In this document: positions 34,495 through 42,875 of the stretch, in pieces
Numbering within the stretch: the stretch's first letter is position 1
How the letters are laid out: every line of letters starts with the position of its first letter
Origin: Actinokineospora diospyrosa
Lineage (GTDB): Bacteria > Actinomycetota > Actinomycetes > Mycobacteriales > Pseudonocardiaceae
Assembly (NCBI RefSeq): GCF_024171925.1
Contig: NZ_JAMTCO010000006.1
Location: forward strand, 62,001 to 126,000
Direction of reading: 5' to 3'
DNA: 64,000 nt
The notes under the pieces: model-generated
Told to the model about the DNA's origin: nothing
Databases searched by the model: none
What the model saw: the letters and a program-made list of their open reading frames with translations, nothing else
Program-made: the position numbers and the translations under genes

Positions 34495-35199
34495 CTAGAT
34501 GAACATGCCCGTTGGGCGGATGACGATGGTGTTCACGTCCACGCCCTCCGGTTGGGTCAGTGCCCACACGATCGTCTCACCCAGTTTCTCCGCGGACAGG
34601 TAGTCGCGGTCGGGCACCCCGCCGGGCATGGCGTTGAAGAAATCGGTGCGGGTGGCGCCGGGGGAGACCAGGGTGACGCCGATGCCGTCGTCGATGACCA
34701 GGCGGCGGGTGTTCTCGGCCAGGCCGGTGATGGCCCACTTGGTGGCGCCGTAGAGGTTGCCGGGGGAGTGCACGTGGCCCGCGACGCTGCCGACGAGCAC
34801 GATCCGGCCCTTGGTCGCGCGCAGGGCGGGCAGCGCGATGTTGATCAAAGCTGCCGGGCCGAGGACGTTGGTGAGGATCATGTCCCGCCAGCCGGTGGGG
34901 TCGCCGTCGTCGAGACCGTCGAAGACGGCGAAACCCGCGTTCGCCACCACGCAATCCACCCTGCCGAACGCGCTCACCGTCCGATCCACCGCGTCGCGCA
35001 CCGCCATCGGGTCGGCGGCGTCTCCCTGAACCACCAACAGTTCCGCGGGATCACCGAGGCTCTCGGCGAACGCCCGCAACTTCTCCGCAGTGCGCCCGGT
35101 GATCGTCACCCGGTACCCGCGCCGCAACAGTTGCGTCGCCGTCGCGGCACCGATCCCGCTGCCCCCACCGGTCACCAAAGCCACTCGTGCTTCAGACAT
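34495..35199 (-). CDS. Short-chain dehydrogenase/reductase (SDR)
   Basis: ATG at 35199 preceded by GGGGGG; 234 residues, a classical SDR. The nucleotide-binding TGGGSGIGAATA (residues 10-21), the NAG motif in VANAGFAVFD, catalytic Ser in VLVGSVAGH, and YxxxK in LYGATKWAITGL are all present. The Arg of TGRTAEKL after the second strand suggests NADPH. The substrate is unknown; the YdfG-like pattern suggests a small hydroxy acid or carbonyl compound. It is divergent from the DUF418 gene, and a TATATA hexamer plus a palindrome in the 185-bp gap may control one or both. Confidence 0.92.
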   Translation of the reverse strand: MSEARVALVTGGGSGIGAATATQLLRRGYRVTITGRTAEKLRAFAESLGDPAELLVVQGDAADPMAVRDAVDRTVSAFGRVDCVVANAGFAVFDGLDDGDPTGWRDMILTNVLGPAALINIALPALRATKGRIVLVGSVAGHVHSPGNLYGATKWAITGLAENTRRLVIDDGIGVTLVSPGATRTDFFNAMPGGVPDRDYLSAEKLGETIVWALTQPEGVDVNTIVIRPTGMFI

Positions 35200-35285
35200 G
35201 AATCCCCCCAAGGTTCGAATGGACCATATATACGGCAACGCATTCCAGCCCCGCAAACTTCTGGAGCTGGAGCAAACTCCAAGCG

Positions 35286-35305
35286 CATCAACCATCTGGT
35301 TGATG
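35286..35305. promoter_or_regulatory. 20-bp palindrome between divergent SDR and DUF418 genes
   Basis: CATCAACCA-TC-TGGTTGATG is a perfect inverted repeat with 9-bp arms, 80 bp before DUF418 and 87 bp before the SDR gene. It is a candidate operator for an unseen regulator. Confidence 0.45.
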
Positions 35306-35384
35306 TCGCCGCCCGAGCGGTGGACCCCCGCTCTCGGTCGAACCGCCGATTCGCCACCCGGTCCTCGAGCGCGACGCTGGCACC

Positions 35385-36566
35385 ATGTCGCTCAACGAAG
35401 CCACCGCTGGCGTGCGGCCGGTCTCCGGTCGGGAACGCTCGCTCGCCCCGGACCTCGCGCGCGGTCTGATGCTCGCCCTGATCGCGCTGGCCAACTCCGT
35501 CTACTACCTGTACGACCGCCCCTACGGCATCCGCCAGCACGTCGTCGAGACCGGCGCACTCGACCGGATCGTCAGCGTGCTCGACGTGACCTTGGTGGAC
35601 GCCCGCGCGTACCCGATGTTCGCCGCCCTGTTCGCCTACGGCGTCGTGCAGGTGTTCCAGCGGCACCGCGCTGCGGGGGTGCCGGAGCGGGACGCCAGGC
35701 GGGTGCTGCGGCGCCGGAGCCGGTGGCTGATCATGTTCGGGTTCGTCCACGCGCTGCTGCTGTTCCCCGGCGACGTGCTCGGCCTCTACGGCGTCCTGGG
35801 CTTCGTCCTGGTCGGCCTGACCAAGGTGAAGGACCGGACCCTGCTCATCGCCGCCGGGGCGTGGTTGCTGGTCGTGGCCGTGATCCAGGGGGCCGCGAAC
35901 ATGCTGCCGGTCACCGGGGACCGCGAGTTCTTCCACTCCTTCGAGACCCAGAACGCGGTCGAGGCGCTGACCATGCGCCCGTTCGAATGGCTCATGACCC
36001 CCATCGGCATGGTCGGCGTCGGGGCCGCCGCGCTGGTCGGCACCTGGGCGGCCCGGCGCGGCGTGCTCACCGACCCGGCCCGGCACCGCGCGCTCCTCGT
36101 CCGCACCGCGGTCATCGGGCTGACCACGGCCGTTGCGGGCGGCCTCCCGATCGGGCTCGCCGTGGGCCACCTCTGGGAGCCGACCGGTCTGGCGACCCTG
36201 TGGGCGATCTCCGCGCTGCACGCGGTGACCGGGCTCGCAGGCGGCCTCGGGTACGCGGCGCTGATCGGTCTCGTCGCGAACCGGGTCGGGGACCGCCAGG
36301 GTCCGGTGGTGCGGGCCATCGCCGCCTGCGGGGAGCGGTCGCTGAGCTGCTACCTGTTCCAGTCGGTGATCTTCGTGGCGCTGCTGACCCCGTACACGCT
36401 CGGGCTCGGCGCGACGCTGGGTAGCGCCGAGGTGGCGCTGGTGGCCCTGGGCACGTGGCTGGTCTCGGTGCTGCTCGCCGACCGGCTGCGCCGCGCGGGC
36501 GCGCGGGGACCCGCCGAGGTCCTGCTGCGACGGCTGACCTACCGCAGCCGGACAATGGCACGGTGA
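35385..36566 (+). CDS. DUF418 family membrane protein
   Basis: ATG at 35385; 393 residues. About nine to ten hydrophobic helices, beginning APDLARGLMLALIALANS, which is the conserved first-helix motif of DUF418, and ending with the family's ERSLSCYLFQSVIFVALLTP block. DUF418 proteins resemble acyltransferase-3 and are of unknown function, possibly transport or membrane modification. The stop codon overlaps the GTG of the sensor kinase gene (GTGA), so the three genes to 38376 form one operon, and the kinase may sense or regulate the process this protein serves. Confidence 0.9.
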   Translation: MSLNEATAGVRPVSGRERSLAPDLARGLMLALIALANSVYYLYDRPYGIRQHVVETGALDRIVSVLDVTLVDARAYPMFAALFAYGVVQVFQRHRAAGVPERDARRVLRRRSRWLIMFGFVHALLLFPGDVLGLYGVLGFVLVGLTKVKDRTLLIAAGAWLLVVAVIQGAANMLPVTGDREFFHSFETQNAVEALTMRPFEWLMTPIGMVGVGAAALVGTWAARRGVLTDPARHRALLVRTAVIGLTTAVAGGLPIGLAVGHLWEPTGLATLWAISALHAVTGLAGGLGYAALIGLVANRVGDRQGPVVRAIAACGERSLSCYLFQSVIFVALLTPYTLGLGATLGSAEVALVALGTWLVSVLLADRLRRAGARGPAEVLLRRLTYRSRTMAR

Positions 36567-37756
36567 CCTCGATGGATGACCAGCTCGGGCTGCGCCGCGA
36601 ACAGCGGTGGGACCTGGTGTGGGTGCTCGCCCCGTACGGCCTGCTCGTGCTCGCCGCGGTGGCCTCGGCGGTGTTCGACCACGTGGGCTGGGAGCACCGG
36701 CTGGTCACGCTGGGTATCGCCGCGGTGCTCGGCGGGTGGCACGGGCTGTTCATCGCCGCGCACTCGCGGCTGGGGGAGCGGCGGTCGGCGATGGCGGTGT
36801 ACTTCGTCGGCCTGCTCGCCCTGACCACGGTCCTGGTGCTGCGCAGCGACGCGTTCCAGCTGTTCGTGCCGGGGTGCTACCTGCTCGCGTTCGTCACGCT
36901 GCCCGGCTGGGCCGCCTACGTCGGGGTGGTCGCGGCGAACGTCCCGTGGCTGGTGGCGCAGGGCAGCGACCCCCGGGCGACGCTGTTCAGCCTCGCGATG
37001 GTGACGCCGCTGGTCGCGCTGACCGGGGGCATGATCCGGGCGATGGAGCGGGAGACGATCCGGCGCCGCGAGACCAACCGCGAACTCGTCGCCATGGCGG
37101 AGGAGAACGCCCGGCTGCACGCGCTGCTGGTGCGGCAGGCGAGGGAGACCGGGATCGCCGAGGAACGTGCCCGGTTGGCCCGCGAGATCCACGACACGGT
37201 TGCGCAAGGTCTTACGGGCATTGTCACGCAGCTAGAGGCCGTTGATGACCTGGTTCCCCTGCCTGTGCGCGGCAGACTCGCCGTGGCTAGGGATCTGGCT
37301 CGCAGCAGCCTCACCGAGGTTCGGCGGTCGATCGAGGCTCTACGGCCTGGTCCGCTCCAAGATGCTCGGCTTAGTGACGCGGTTCGTGACACTGTGGGGA
37401 CTTGGCAGGAGCAGTACGACATCGCTGCAGCTTTCACTGTCACGGGAACTCCGCTGCCGGTGCACTCGGAGGTGGAGGTGACCCTGCTGCGGGCAGCGCA
37501 AGAGGCGTTGTCGAACGTGGGTAGGCATGCTGATGCGACCCGCGTAGACGTCACACTGTCCTACATGGAGGACGTGATCATCCTGGATGTGCGCGATGAC
37601 GGGACCGGGTTCGATGTCGCCGCCGCTGGCGGGTTTGGCCTAACCGCGTTGCGGCAGCGCGTGCGGGCACTGTCGGGCTCGGTGGACATAGAGTCCGCCC
37701 CTGGGGTGGGTGCGGCTGTCAGCATCACCGTGCCGGTGATCGGGGTCGAGCAGTGA
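36563..37756 (+). CDS. Sensor histidine kinase, NarL-type (HisKA_3)
   Basis: The likely start is GTG 36563, overlapping the DUF418 stop; ATG 36572 is an alternative. About 397 residues. Residues 15-160 hold five to six membrane helices. A short coiled segment (RRRETNRELVAMAEENARLH) leads to the HisKA_3 dimerisation box with His210 in ERARLAREIHDTVAQGLTGI, then the ATPase domain with N-box LLRAAQEALSNVGRHADA and G-box DVRDDGTGFDV / GGFGLTALRQR. It phosphorylates the response regulator encoded next, which overlaps by four bases. The signal is probably sensed within the membrane part, as in related antibiotic or envelope sensors. Confidence 0.93.
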   Translation: MTSMDDQLGLRREQRWDLVWVLAPYGLLVLAAVASAVFDHVGWEHRLVTLGIAAVLGGWHGLFIAAHSRLGERRSAMAVYFVGLLALTTVLVLRSDAFQLFVPGCYLLAFVTLPGWAAYVGVVAANVPWLVAQGSDPRATLFSLAMVTPLVALTGGMIRAMERETIRRRETNRELVAMAEENARLHALLVRQARETGIAEERARLAREIHDTVAQGLTGIVTQLEAVDDLVPLPVRGRLAVARDLARSSLTEVRRSIEALRPGPLQDARLSDAVRDTVGTWQEQYDIAAAFTVTGTPLPVHSEVEVTLLRAAQEALSNVGRHADATRVDVTLSYMEDVIILDVRDDGTGFDVAAAGGFGLTALRQRVRALSGSVDIESAPGVGAAVSITVPVIGVEQ

Positions 37757-38376
37757 CGCCCCTGCGGTTGGTGGTTGTCGACGATCACCCCGTTGTCCGC
37801 GACGGCCTCCGCGGCATGCTGGGTACCCAGCCGGACTTCGATGTTGTCGGTGAGGCTGCCGGTGGCACAGAGGCACTTGCGGTTGTTAGGGCTACCAGTC
37901 CTGATGTGGTGCTGACGGACCTACGGATGCCTGAGCCCAGTGGCGCGGCGCTGATCAGGCTCATCGCGCCGGAGGTGAAGGTCCTCGTCCTGACGACCCA
38001 TGACACTGACTCCGACGTTCTACCCGCTATTGAGGCTGGGGCCGTCGGGTACCTGCTCAAGGACGCCCCACGTGAGGAGTTGTTTCGCGCTGTTCGTGCT
38101 GCTGCTCGTGGGGAGACTGTGCTCGCGCCTTCGGTGGCCGCTCTGCTGCTAAGCAGGGTCCGGCCACAACGTCCTCTTGTCGCTCAGCTCAGTGCACGCG
38201 AACGCGAGGTGTTGGCCCTGATCGCCGAGGGCAGGACCAACCGAGATGCCGCCGCGCTGCTCCACATCAGCGAAGCCACGGTCAAGACTCACCTGCTGCA
38301 CATCTACGCGAAGTTGGAAGTCCCGGACCGTGCTTCCGCGGTTGCCGCTGCCTATAGGAGAGGGATCTTGAAGTAG
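37753..38376 (+). CDS. Response regulator, NarL/LuxR type
   Basis: GTG at 37753 overlaps the kinase stop codon (GTGA). 207 residues. The receiver domain has Asp10-Asp11, phospho-acceptor Asp56 in VLTDLRMP, Thr in VLVLTTHDTD and Lys in GYLLKDAP. The C-terminal LuxR HTH covers about residues 142-205 (LSAREREVLALIAEGRTNRD and EATVKTHLLHIYAKL). Cytoplasmic DNA-binding partner of the preceding kinase. Targets are unknown; the upstream DUF418 gene is the natural candidate. Confidence 0.95.
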   Translation: MTPLRLVVVDDHPVVRDGLRGMLGTQPDFDVVGEAAGGTEALAVVRATSPDVVLTDLRMPEPSGAALIRLIAPEVKVLVLTTHDTDSDVLPAIEAGAVGYLLKDAPREELFRAVRAAARGETVLAPSVAALLLSRVRPQRPLVAQLSAREREVLALIAEGRTNRDAAALLHISEATVKTHLLHIYAKLEVPDRASAVAAAYRRGILK

Positions 38377-38385
38377 CGTGGGATC

Positions 38386-39123
38386 GTGGCTCTCTTCGCA
38401 CTGTCCTGGATCGCGTTGCGCAAAGCCGTCGCTGCCCTCTCGGATGAAGACTTCGCCCGCCCGTCCGGCTGCCAGGGCTGGCTCGTCCGCGACCTGGTGT
38501 GCCACCTGGTGATCGGCGCCCAAGACGTGCTGATCACCCTGGTCACGCCCGCCGAGACCGGGCCGACCATCGACGCGGCGGGGTACTGGCGGCTGGTCGA
38601 CCCGCCGACCGGTGCCGACCCGCTCGACGCGCTGATCCCCCGGCTGGCCGCCGCGTACGGCGATCCCGGCCTGCTCAAGGCCCACCTCGACGACGTCGGC
38701 TCGGCCGCGGGCCGCGCCGCCGAGTTCGCCGACCCGACCGACCTGGTCAGCACCCGCGGTGAGGTCCTGACCGTCAACGACTACCTGGCCGCGTACGCGT
38801 TCGAGTGGACGCTGCACCACCTCGACCTGATCGCCCACCTGCCCACTGATCTCCTTGCCCCCCACCCGCCCGCTGATCTCTCTGTACCCCGCCCGCCAAC
38901 TGATCCATCTATACCCCGCCCACCCACTGATCTCTCTATACCCCGCCCGCCAGCCCTGGGGCCCGCCCGGACGATCCTCGAACAGATCGCGGGCAGCCCG
39001 TTCCCCGAGTCGATGTCCGACGAGGACGTGCTGCTGGTCGGCACCGGGCGCCGGGTGCCCACCGACCAGGAGGTCTCCACGCTGGGTGACCTCGCCGCGC
39101 GCCTCCCGCTCGTCCTCGGCTGA
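38386..39123 (+). CDS. DinB-like / maleylpyruvate isomerase N-terminal domain protein with Pro repeat insert
   Basis: GTG at 38386, 9 bp after the response regulator; 245 residues. The helical metal-binding domain is recognised from LSDEDFARPSGCQGWLVRDL, CHLVIGAQD and AYAFEWTLHHLDLIAHLP (His ligands at CHL and HHLD). The C-terminal tail (SMSDEDVLLVGTGRRVPTDQ) is normal. Between them lies a foreign-looking insert, four 9-residue copies of PPTDLSIPR type, coded by a 27-bp tandem repeat that uses the rare Ile codon ATA. Family members act as mycothiol-dependent enzymes in actinobacteria. The function of this one is unknown. Confidence 0.8.
   Translation: MALFALSWIALRKAVAALSDEDFARPSGCQGWLVRDLVCHLVIGAQDVLITLVTPAETGPTIDAAGYWRLVDPPTGADPLDALIPRLAAAYGDPGLLKAHLDDVGSAAGRAAEFADPTDLVSTRGEVLTVNDYLAAYAFEWTLHHLDLIAHLPTDLLAPHPPADLSVPRPPTDPSIPRPPTDLSIPRPPALGPARTILEQIAGSPFPESMSDEDVLLVGTGRRVPTDQEVSTLGDLAARLPLVLG
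38839..38946 (+). repeat. Four in-frame 27-bp tandem repeats
   Basis: Units start at 38839, 38866, 38893 and 38920, with a partial fifth. The core of each is CTGATCTCTCTATACCCCGC with small changes. The 27-bp period keeps the reading frame and adds about 36 residues rich in Pro. Confidence 0.9.
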
Positions 39124-39226
39124 CCGCAGTCGGTCACTCGATCGGGTAGGACTTGGTCGATGTTCGGCGTGTCGGGCTACCTCCTTTGTGTCCGAACAGG
39201 TAACGGAACCAGAGGAGGAACATCCC

Positions 39227-39703
39227 ATGAGTCGACTAACGCGCATCCTCGTCAGCACCGCGCTGGCGGCGACAGCGACCGGGATCGTCGCGCCCGCGGC
39301 CGTGGCTGAGGACGGCCCCCGGTCCGGCGAGATCACCAACACCCGCCCCGCGGGCGAGTCGTGTGACCGCGAAGGATGGGTCGACACCCGCAGAACGAGC
39401 GGGATCCGCCAAGGTGGCTCCGGCCGCGGCTGCGCCGAGGACGCGCGTGCCGAGTCCGAAGACCCGACCTTCCGGTACACCAGCGCGACCGGTACCCACC
39501 GGGTCGCCGCCGTGCCCGATCGCCAGTGCGTGATCACGAACGGCGGCGTGCCCGCCACCAGTGCGGTCAACGACACCAACCGCATCGCCCTGCTCTACCC
39601 CAACGCGTCCTGCCGGGGAGTGGGTCAGGTCGTCTTCCCCCGCGCCGAACACCGCGGCGGCGCCCCGTTCCTGTCGATCCTGTTCATCTCGATTCCGCGC
39701 TAG
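39227..39703 (+). CDS. Small secreted protein of unknown function
   Basis: ATG at 39227 behind a strong GAGGAGGAA site; 158 residues. Signal peptide residues 1-27 (MSRLTRILVSTALAATATGI, cleavage after AAVA). The mature part is polar with four cysteines (SCDREG, GCAEDA, QCVITN, SCRGVG), consistent with two disulfides, and ends in a hydrophobic strand (APFLSILFISIPR). No known domain. A bidirectional terminator follows. It is probably expressed alone; the 103-bp upstream gap carries no obvious operator. Confidence 0.8.
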   Translation: MSRLTRILVSTALAATATGIVAPAAVAEDGPRSGEITNTRPAGESCDREGWVDTRRTSGIRQGGSGRGCAEDARAESEDPTFRYTSATGTHRVAAVPDRQCVITNGGVPATSAVNDTNRIALLYPNASCRGVGQVVFPRAEHRGGAPFLSILFISIPR

Positions 39704-39725
39704 TGGCTCGACCCAGGTGTTGCAC

Positions 39726-39754
39726 TGAGGCGCGCGGCCCCGCCGCGCGCCTCA
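39726..39754. terminator. Bidirectional terminator overlapping a stop codon
   Basis: TGAGGCGCGCGG (39726-39737) and CCGCGCGCCTCA (39743-39754) pair perfectly around a 5-base loop. The right arm contains the stop codon of the convergent minus-strand gene. Confidence 0.85.
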
Positions 39755-41446
39755 GGCCACAGTGGACTCCAGCCCGGCCAGTAGGCCGGTGGCGGCGAAC
39801 AGGGCGATGAGTTGGTTCTGCACCAAGGTTTCCGCCAGGGGGCCGCGCAGGGAGCCATCGGCCAGCGGGTGCAGTCCCAGCAGGCTGAGCTGGACGGGTG
39901 GGCTGAGCCGGGTCAGGTCCTTGAGATCGCCGCGCAGCAGGTCGTCGGCCGCGGCGAGCAGGTCAGCGCTCCAGTGGTCGACCGCTCCCGCGCTGAGGTC
40001 CACCCGGTTCTCGCTGGAGAGCAGGCCGTCGTCGGCGAGCAGTTGCAGCGTGAACTCCAGTTCGTGCTTGCCGTCCATCAGGCTGACCTGTCGCGTGACG
40101 GGGTCGTACCCGACGTGCAGGCAATGCTCACCTCGACGGAGCAACACCTCCTCCAACCCGCCGTCCCAGACCGATTCGTCCAGCGCGACCCACCCAGCGC
40201 CCATGAGGACCGCCGTGGCGAGTTCAAGAACACGGTCGAGGTACTCCGGTTCCGCGGTGTGGCCGTAGAGCTGGTCGTATACCTCGGCCCACTCGCCTGC
40301 AGCGGCCGTCTCCGCGGCGGCCGCCGCGGTGACAACCAGCGAGAGCACCGCATCGATCTCCGGGGATTCGGCGTCCGGGCAGCCGCCTCGGCGGCACCGG
40401 TCTTCGGGGCACGACAGCGTGATGCGGTGAACGGTGTCGACGGAATCGGCGCCACCGGTCGCTCGGGTCACGACCAGAACGTAGCTGTGCAAGGGATCCG
40501 GGACGCCCTGCAGACCCTCGACGGGGTGCAACGCGCCGCCGTGCACGTAGATCACCAGGCCGCCGCGCTGCTCGTCCGCCCACCCGGCAGCGGCGGCGCG
40601 CGCGGTGGTCAGCACGGTGACGTCCTCGCCGGGGAGCCAGATCTCCAGTTGCCACCGCGGGCTGTAGCGCCAGTCACCCGCGGCGGCCACAGCGTCGAGG
40701 AGGGCCGTGTAGCCGTCGGGAGTGTTGTCGAGGACCGCGATCCCACCCAGTGATGTGGCGGTGGCGACCAGTTCGCTTGCCACGGCGGGATCCTCGGCGG
40801 CGGTCAGCGGTTTCGGTTCACCGGACGGCCACCAGCGGGCTTCTTCGGGTACGAGCGCGCTAACAGCGTCCGCGTCGACCTCGATGACCTCGGCGGGCGA
40901 GGTCTCCCCGGTCACCCGGAGCAGCGTCAGCAGGGCGCTCTCCCACTCGCCGATTCCGCCCGGTGCCAGCTCGGGCCGCTCCTCTTGCCGGGTGGGCAAT
41001 TCGACGGTCACCGGGCCGACCTCGGGTAAGGCGGTGATCACAAGCTGCCGGTTCGGCTCTACGCTTGGCGACGATAGGGGATTGCCGAGCACGTCGGTCC
41101 GCGGGATCCAGGCCGGGCGCTGCTCTTGGCGGAGCCGGACGCTTTCCAGGTGGGACAGCAGTTCTGCTTTGGTGGGGTAGGAGCGCAGGTGGCGACCGGC
41201 GACCGGTCGGACCAGGTTGTCGAGGTCGGCCTCGGTCATGTTCTCCGGGTCCGCGGGGATCTCGATGAACACCTCGGTGGCGGCGTCCGCTGCCAGCAGG
41301 ACCGCCACCGCCGCGGTGAACCTCGCCCGGAAGTCGCCTGCCGTGGCGTTGAACGCCTTCTTGGCCTGCGCCAAGTCGACCTTGTCACCGGTGAGGGTGT
41401 CCATGATCGTCAGCAGGATGTTGTTGCTGGAGAAGGCGTTGACCAT
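39752..41446 (-). CDS. Protein of unknown function (564 aa)
   Basis: ATG at 41446 has no clear ribosome site; Met15 at 41404 is an alternative. The product is acidic and soluble, with no signal peptide or membrane helix. It contains a Cys cluster, CPEDRCRRGGCPDAESP (around residue 355), which could bind a metal. Two segments with a repeated EVGPVTVELPTRQEERPELA or strand-helix look suggest several small domains. The last 70 residues are helical and Leu-rich (LSPPVQLSLLGLHPLADGSL). I recognise no family. It lies 60 bp upstream of nothing obvious; the PPOX gene on the same strand precedes it. Confidence 0.7.
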   Translation of the reverse strand: MVNAFSSNNILLTIMDTLTGDKVDLAQAKKAFNATAGDFRARFTAAVAVLLAADAATEVFIEIPADPENMTEADLDNLVRPVAGRHLRSYPTKAELLSHLESVRLRQEQRPAWIPRTDVLGNPLSSPSVEPNRQLVITALPEVGPVTVELPTRQEERPELAPGGIGEWESALLTLLRVTGETSPAEVIEVDADAVSALVPEEARWWPSGEPKPLTAAEDPAVASELVATATSLGGIAVLDNTPDGYTALLDAVAAAGDWRYSPRWQLEIWLPGEDVTVLTTARAAAAGWADEQRGGLVIYVHGGALHPVEGLQGVPDPLHSYVLVVTRATGGADSVDTVHRITLSCPEDRCRRGGCPDAESPEIDAVLSLVVTAAAAAETAAAGEWAEVYDQLYGHTAEPEYLDRVLELATAVLMGAGWVALDESVWDGGLEEVLLRRGEHCLHVGYDPVTRQVSLMDGKHELEFTLQLLADDGLLSSENRVDLSAGAVDHWSADLLAAADDLLRGDLKDLTRLSPPVQLSLLGLHPLADGSLRGPLAETLVQNQLIALFAATGLLAGLESTVA

Positions 41447-41506
41447 GGCGCGACGATAGCGAGCCCGACCCGTCGCGGGATCGGAGGACCCGGCTGAGTC
41501 CCGGGG

Positions 41507-42016
41507 CTACGAGCCCGCCCCGGGGAACTCCACCACGTCGTGCTCGCCGCCCTCGTAGCGGGTGCCGGTCGCCTTGGCCTTGATGAAGCTGATGACCGAG
41601 GCGATCCGGCCGCCCGGGGTGTCCCAGTACTCGGCGGTCACGGGGGAGACCTTGATCAGCACGACCGACGGGTCGGTTGGCCCCTGCGGCAGCCACGCCG
41701 CCACCCAGCTGTTCCACAACCGCTCGGCCACGGCCGGGTCGTCGACGAGTTCCGCTCGGCCGTGGATGGAGATCCAGGTGTCGTTGTCGGTCAGCGTGAG
41801 GCCGACGTCGGGCGTGGTCCGGATGTGGGCCACCTTGCGCGACCCGCGTTCGGCGAAGAACCACAGGTCCCCGTCGAACTCGACCTCCTGCTGGGCCATC
41901 GGGCGGCTGACCAGGTGCCCGTGTTCGTCACGGGTGGTCAACATCCCGATCCGGATCCCCTTCGCCAGTCGGGCCAACTCCTGGACACCGTCGGGTCGCG
42001 CGTCCTGCTCCGCCAT
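41507..42016 (-). CDS. Pyridoxamine 5'-phosphate oxidase-like flavin-binding protein
   Basis: ATG at 42016 with GAGGAG six bases upstream; 169 residues. The split-barrel FMN fold is shown by LAKGIRIGMLTTRDEHGHLV, SRPMAQQEVEFDGDLWFFAE, KVAHIRTTPDVGLTLTDNDT and WISIHGRAELVDDPAVAERL. This matches the general stress protein 26-like branch of the PPOX family, which bind FMN or F420 and reduce small molecules or simply store the cofactor. It lies 60 bp before the unknown 564-aa gene on the same strand and could form an operon with it. Confidence 0.9.
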   Translation of the reverse strand: MAEQDARPDGVQELARLAKGIRIGMLTTRDEHGHLVSRPMAQQEVEFDGDLWFFAERGSRKVAHIRTTPDVGLTLTDNDTWISIHGRAELVDDPAVAERLWNSWVAAWLPQGPTDPSVVLIKVSPVTAEYWDTPGGRIASVISFIKAKATGTRYEGGEHDVVEFPGAGS

Positions 42017-42079
42017 GGTGCTCCTCATCCGCTCGGTTACCCGGCCGGGGTGCCCACGGAGCAGGTCTTCACACGTCTT

Positions 42080-42805
42080 CTAGCGGATCGCGGCGAGGAC
42101 GCGGCTGTCGCCGTGCTGCCAGATGGTGTCGATCTCGATGAACCCGGCCGCGGTCAGGGCTTTGAGGTGGGTGGACAGGGCCTGGGTCTCGGTGTGCGGG
42201 TCGTGGCCCGCGCGGGGGACGACGTGGTGGCCGAAGGTGGGGTCCTTGGCGATCGCGTCCCACCACTGCTCCCAGTCGTGCTCGGGCTCGGTGGTGGCGC
42301 GGCCGAGGGCGCGGTGGACGCGGGCGAGGGTGGGCGCGGTGTCCTCGGCGGTGAGGTGGTCGCCGTCGAGCAGGATCCCGCCCGGGGCCAGCCTGGAGTG
42401 GACCTCGGCGTAGGCGGTGTGCAGCTGCGGCTCGGCCAGCCAGTGCAGGGCGGTCGAGCTGACGGCGGCGTCGACCGGGCCGTCGAGGAAGTCGGACCAG
42501 CCGGGCTGGCTGAGGTCGGCCGAGACGAACCGGAGGCCGGGGGTGTCGGCGTGGGCGGCCTGGGCGAGGGCGAACAGCAGCGGGTTGGTGTCGACGCCGA
42601 TGACCTGGGCGCCGGGGATGCGCTCGAGGAGTCTGGTGGACAGCGAGCCGGGGCCGCAGCCGAGGTCGAGCACGACCGGGTCCGGTCGGCCGGTGATCTC
42701 CTCGACGGCGGTGATGATGGCGGTGAACAGGGCTTCTCGGTGGGGGACGTAGAACTCCTGCTGTGCGTCCCACCGGGCGATCCAGGACTGGGCGTGCTCG
42801 CGCAC
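42080..42805 (-). CDS. Class I SAM-dependent methyltransferase
   Basis: GTG at 42805 with GGAGG six bases upstream; 241 residues. SAM-binding motif I VVLDLGCGPGSLS, motif II acid in GAQVIGVDTNPLLF, and VDAAVSSTALHWL at the motif IV position define a Rossmann methyltransferase of the trans-aconitate / UbiE-like type. The substrate cannot be inferred. It is divergent from the CGNR zinc-finger gene with only 70 bp between, where a TGACTG...CAGTCA inverted repeat lies, so the two may be co-regulated by the CGNR protein. Confidence 0.9.
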   Translation of the reverse strand: MREHAQSWIARWDAQQEFYVPHREALFTAIITAVEEITGRPDPVVLDLGCGPGSLSTRLLERIPGAQVIGVDTNPLLFALAQAAHADTPGLRFVSADLSQPGWSDFLDGPVDAAVSSTALHWLAEPQLHTAYAEVHSRLAPGGILLDGDHLTAEDTAPTLARVHRALGRATTEPEHDWEQWWDAIAKDPTFGHHVVPRAGHDPHTETQALSTHLKALTAAGFIEIDTIWQHGDSRVLAAIR

Positions 42806-42816
42806 CGGTGCCTCCG

Positions 42817-42844
42817 TGACTGCTGTGGACTACGATGACAGTCA
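42817..42844. promoter_or_regulatory. Inverted repeat in the methyltransferase/CGNR divergent gap
   Basis: TGACTG (42817-42822) and CAGTCA (42839-42844) face each other across 16 bases, with a possible -10 TACGAT between them. Candidate operator for the adjacent CGNR protein. Confidence 0.4.
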
Positions 42845-42875
42845 CCAATCTCGCGGAGCGGAGGTCACTGGTCAA

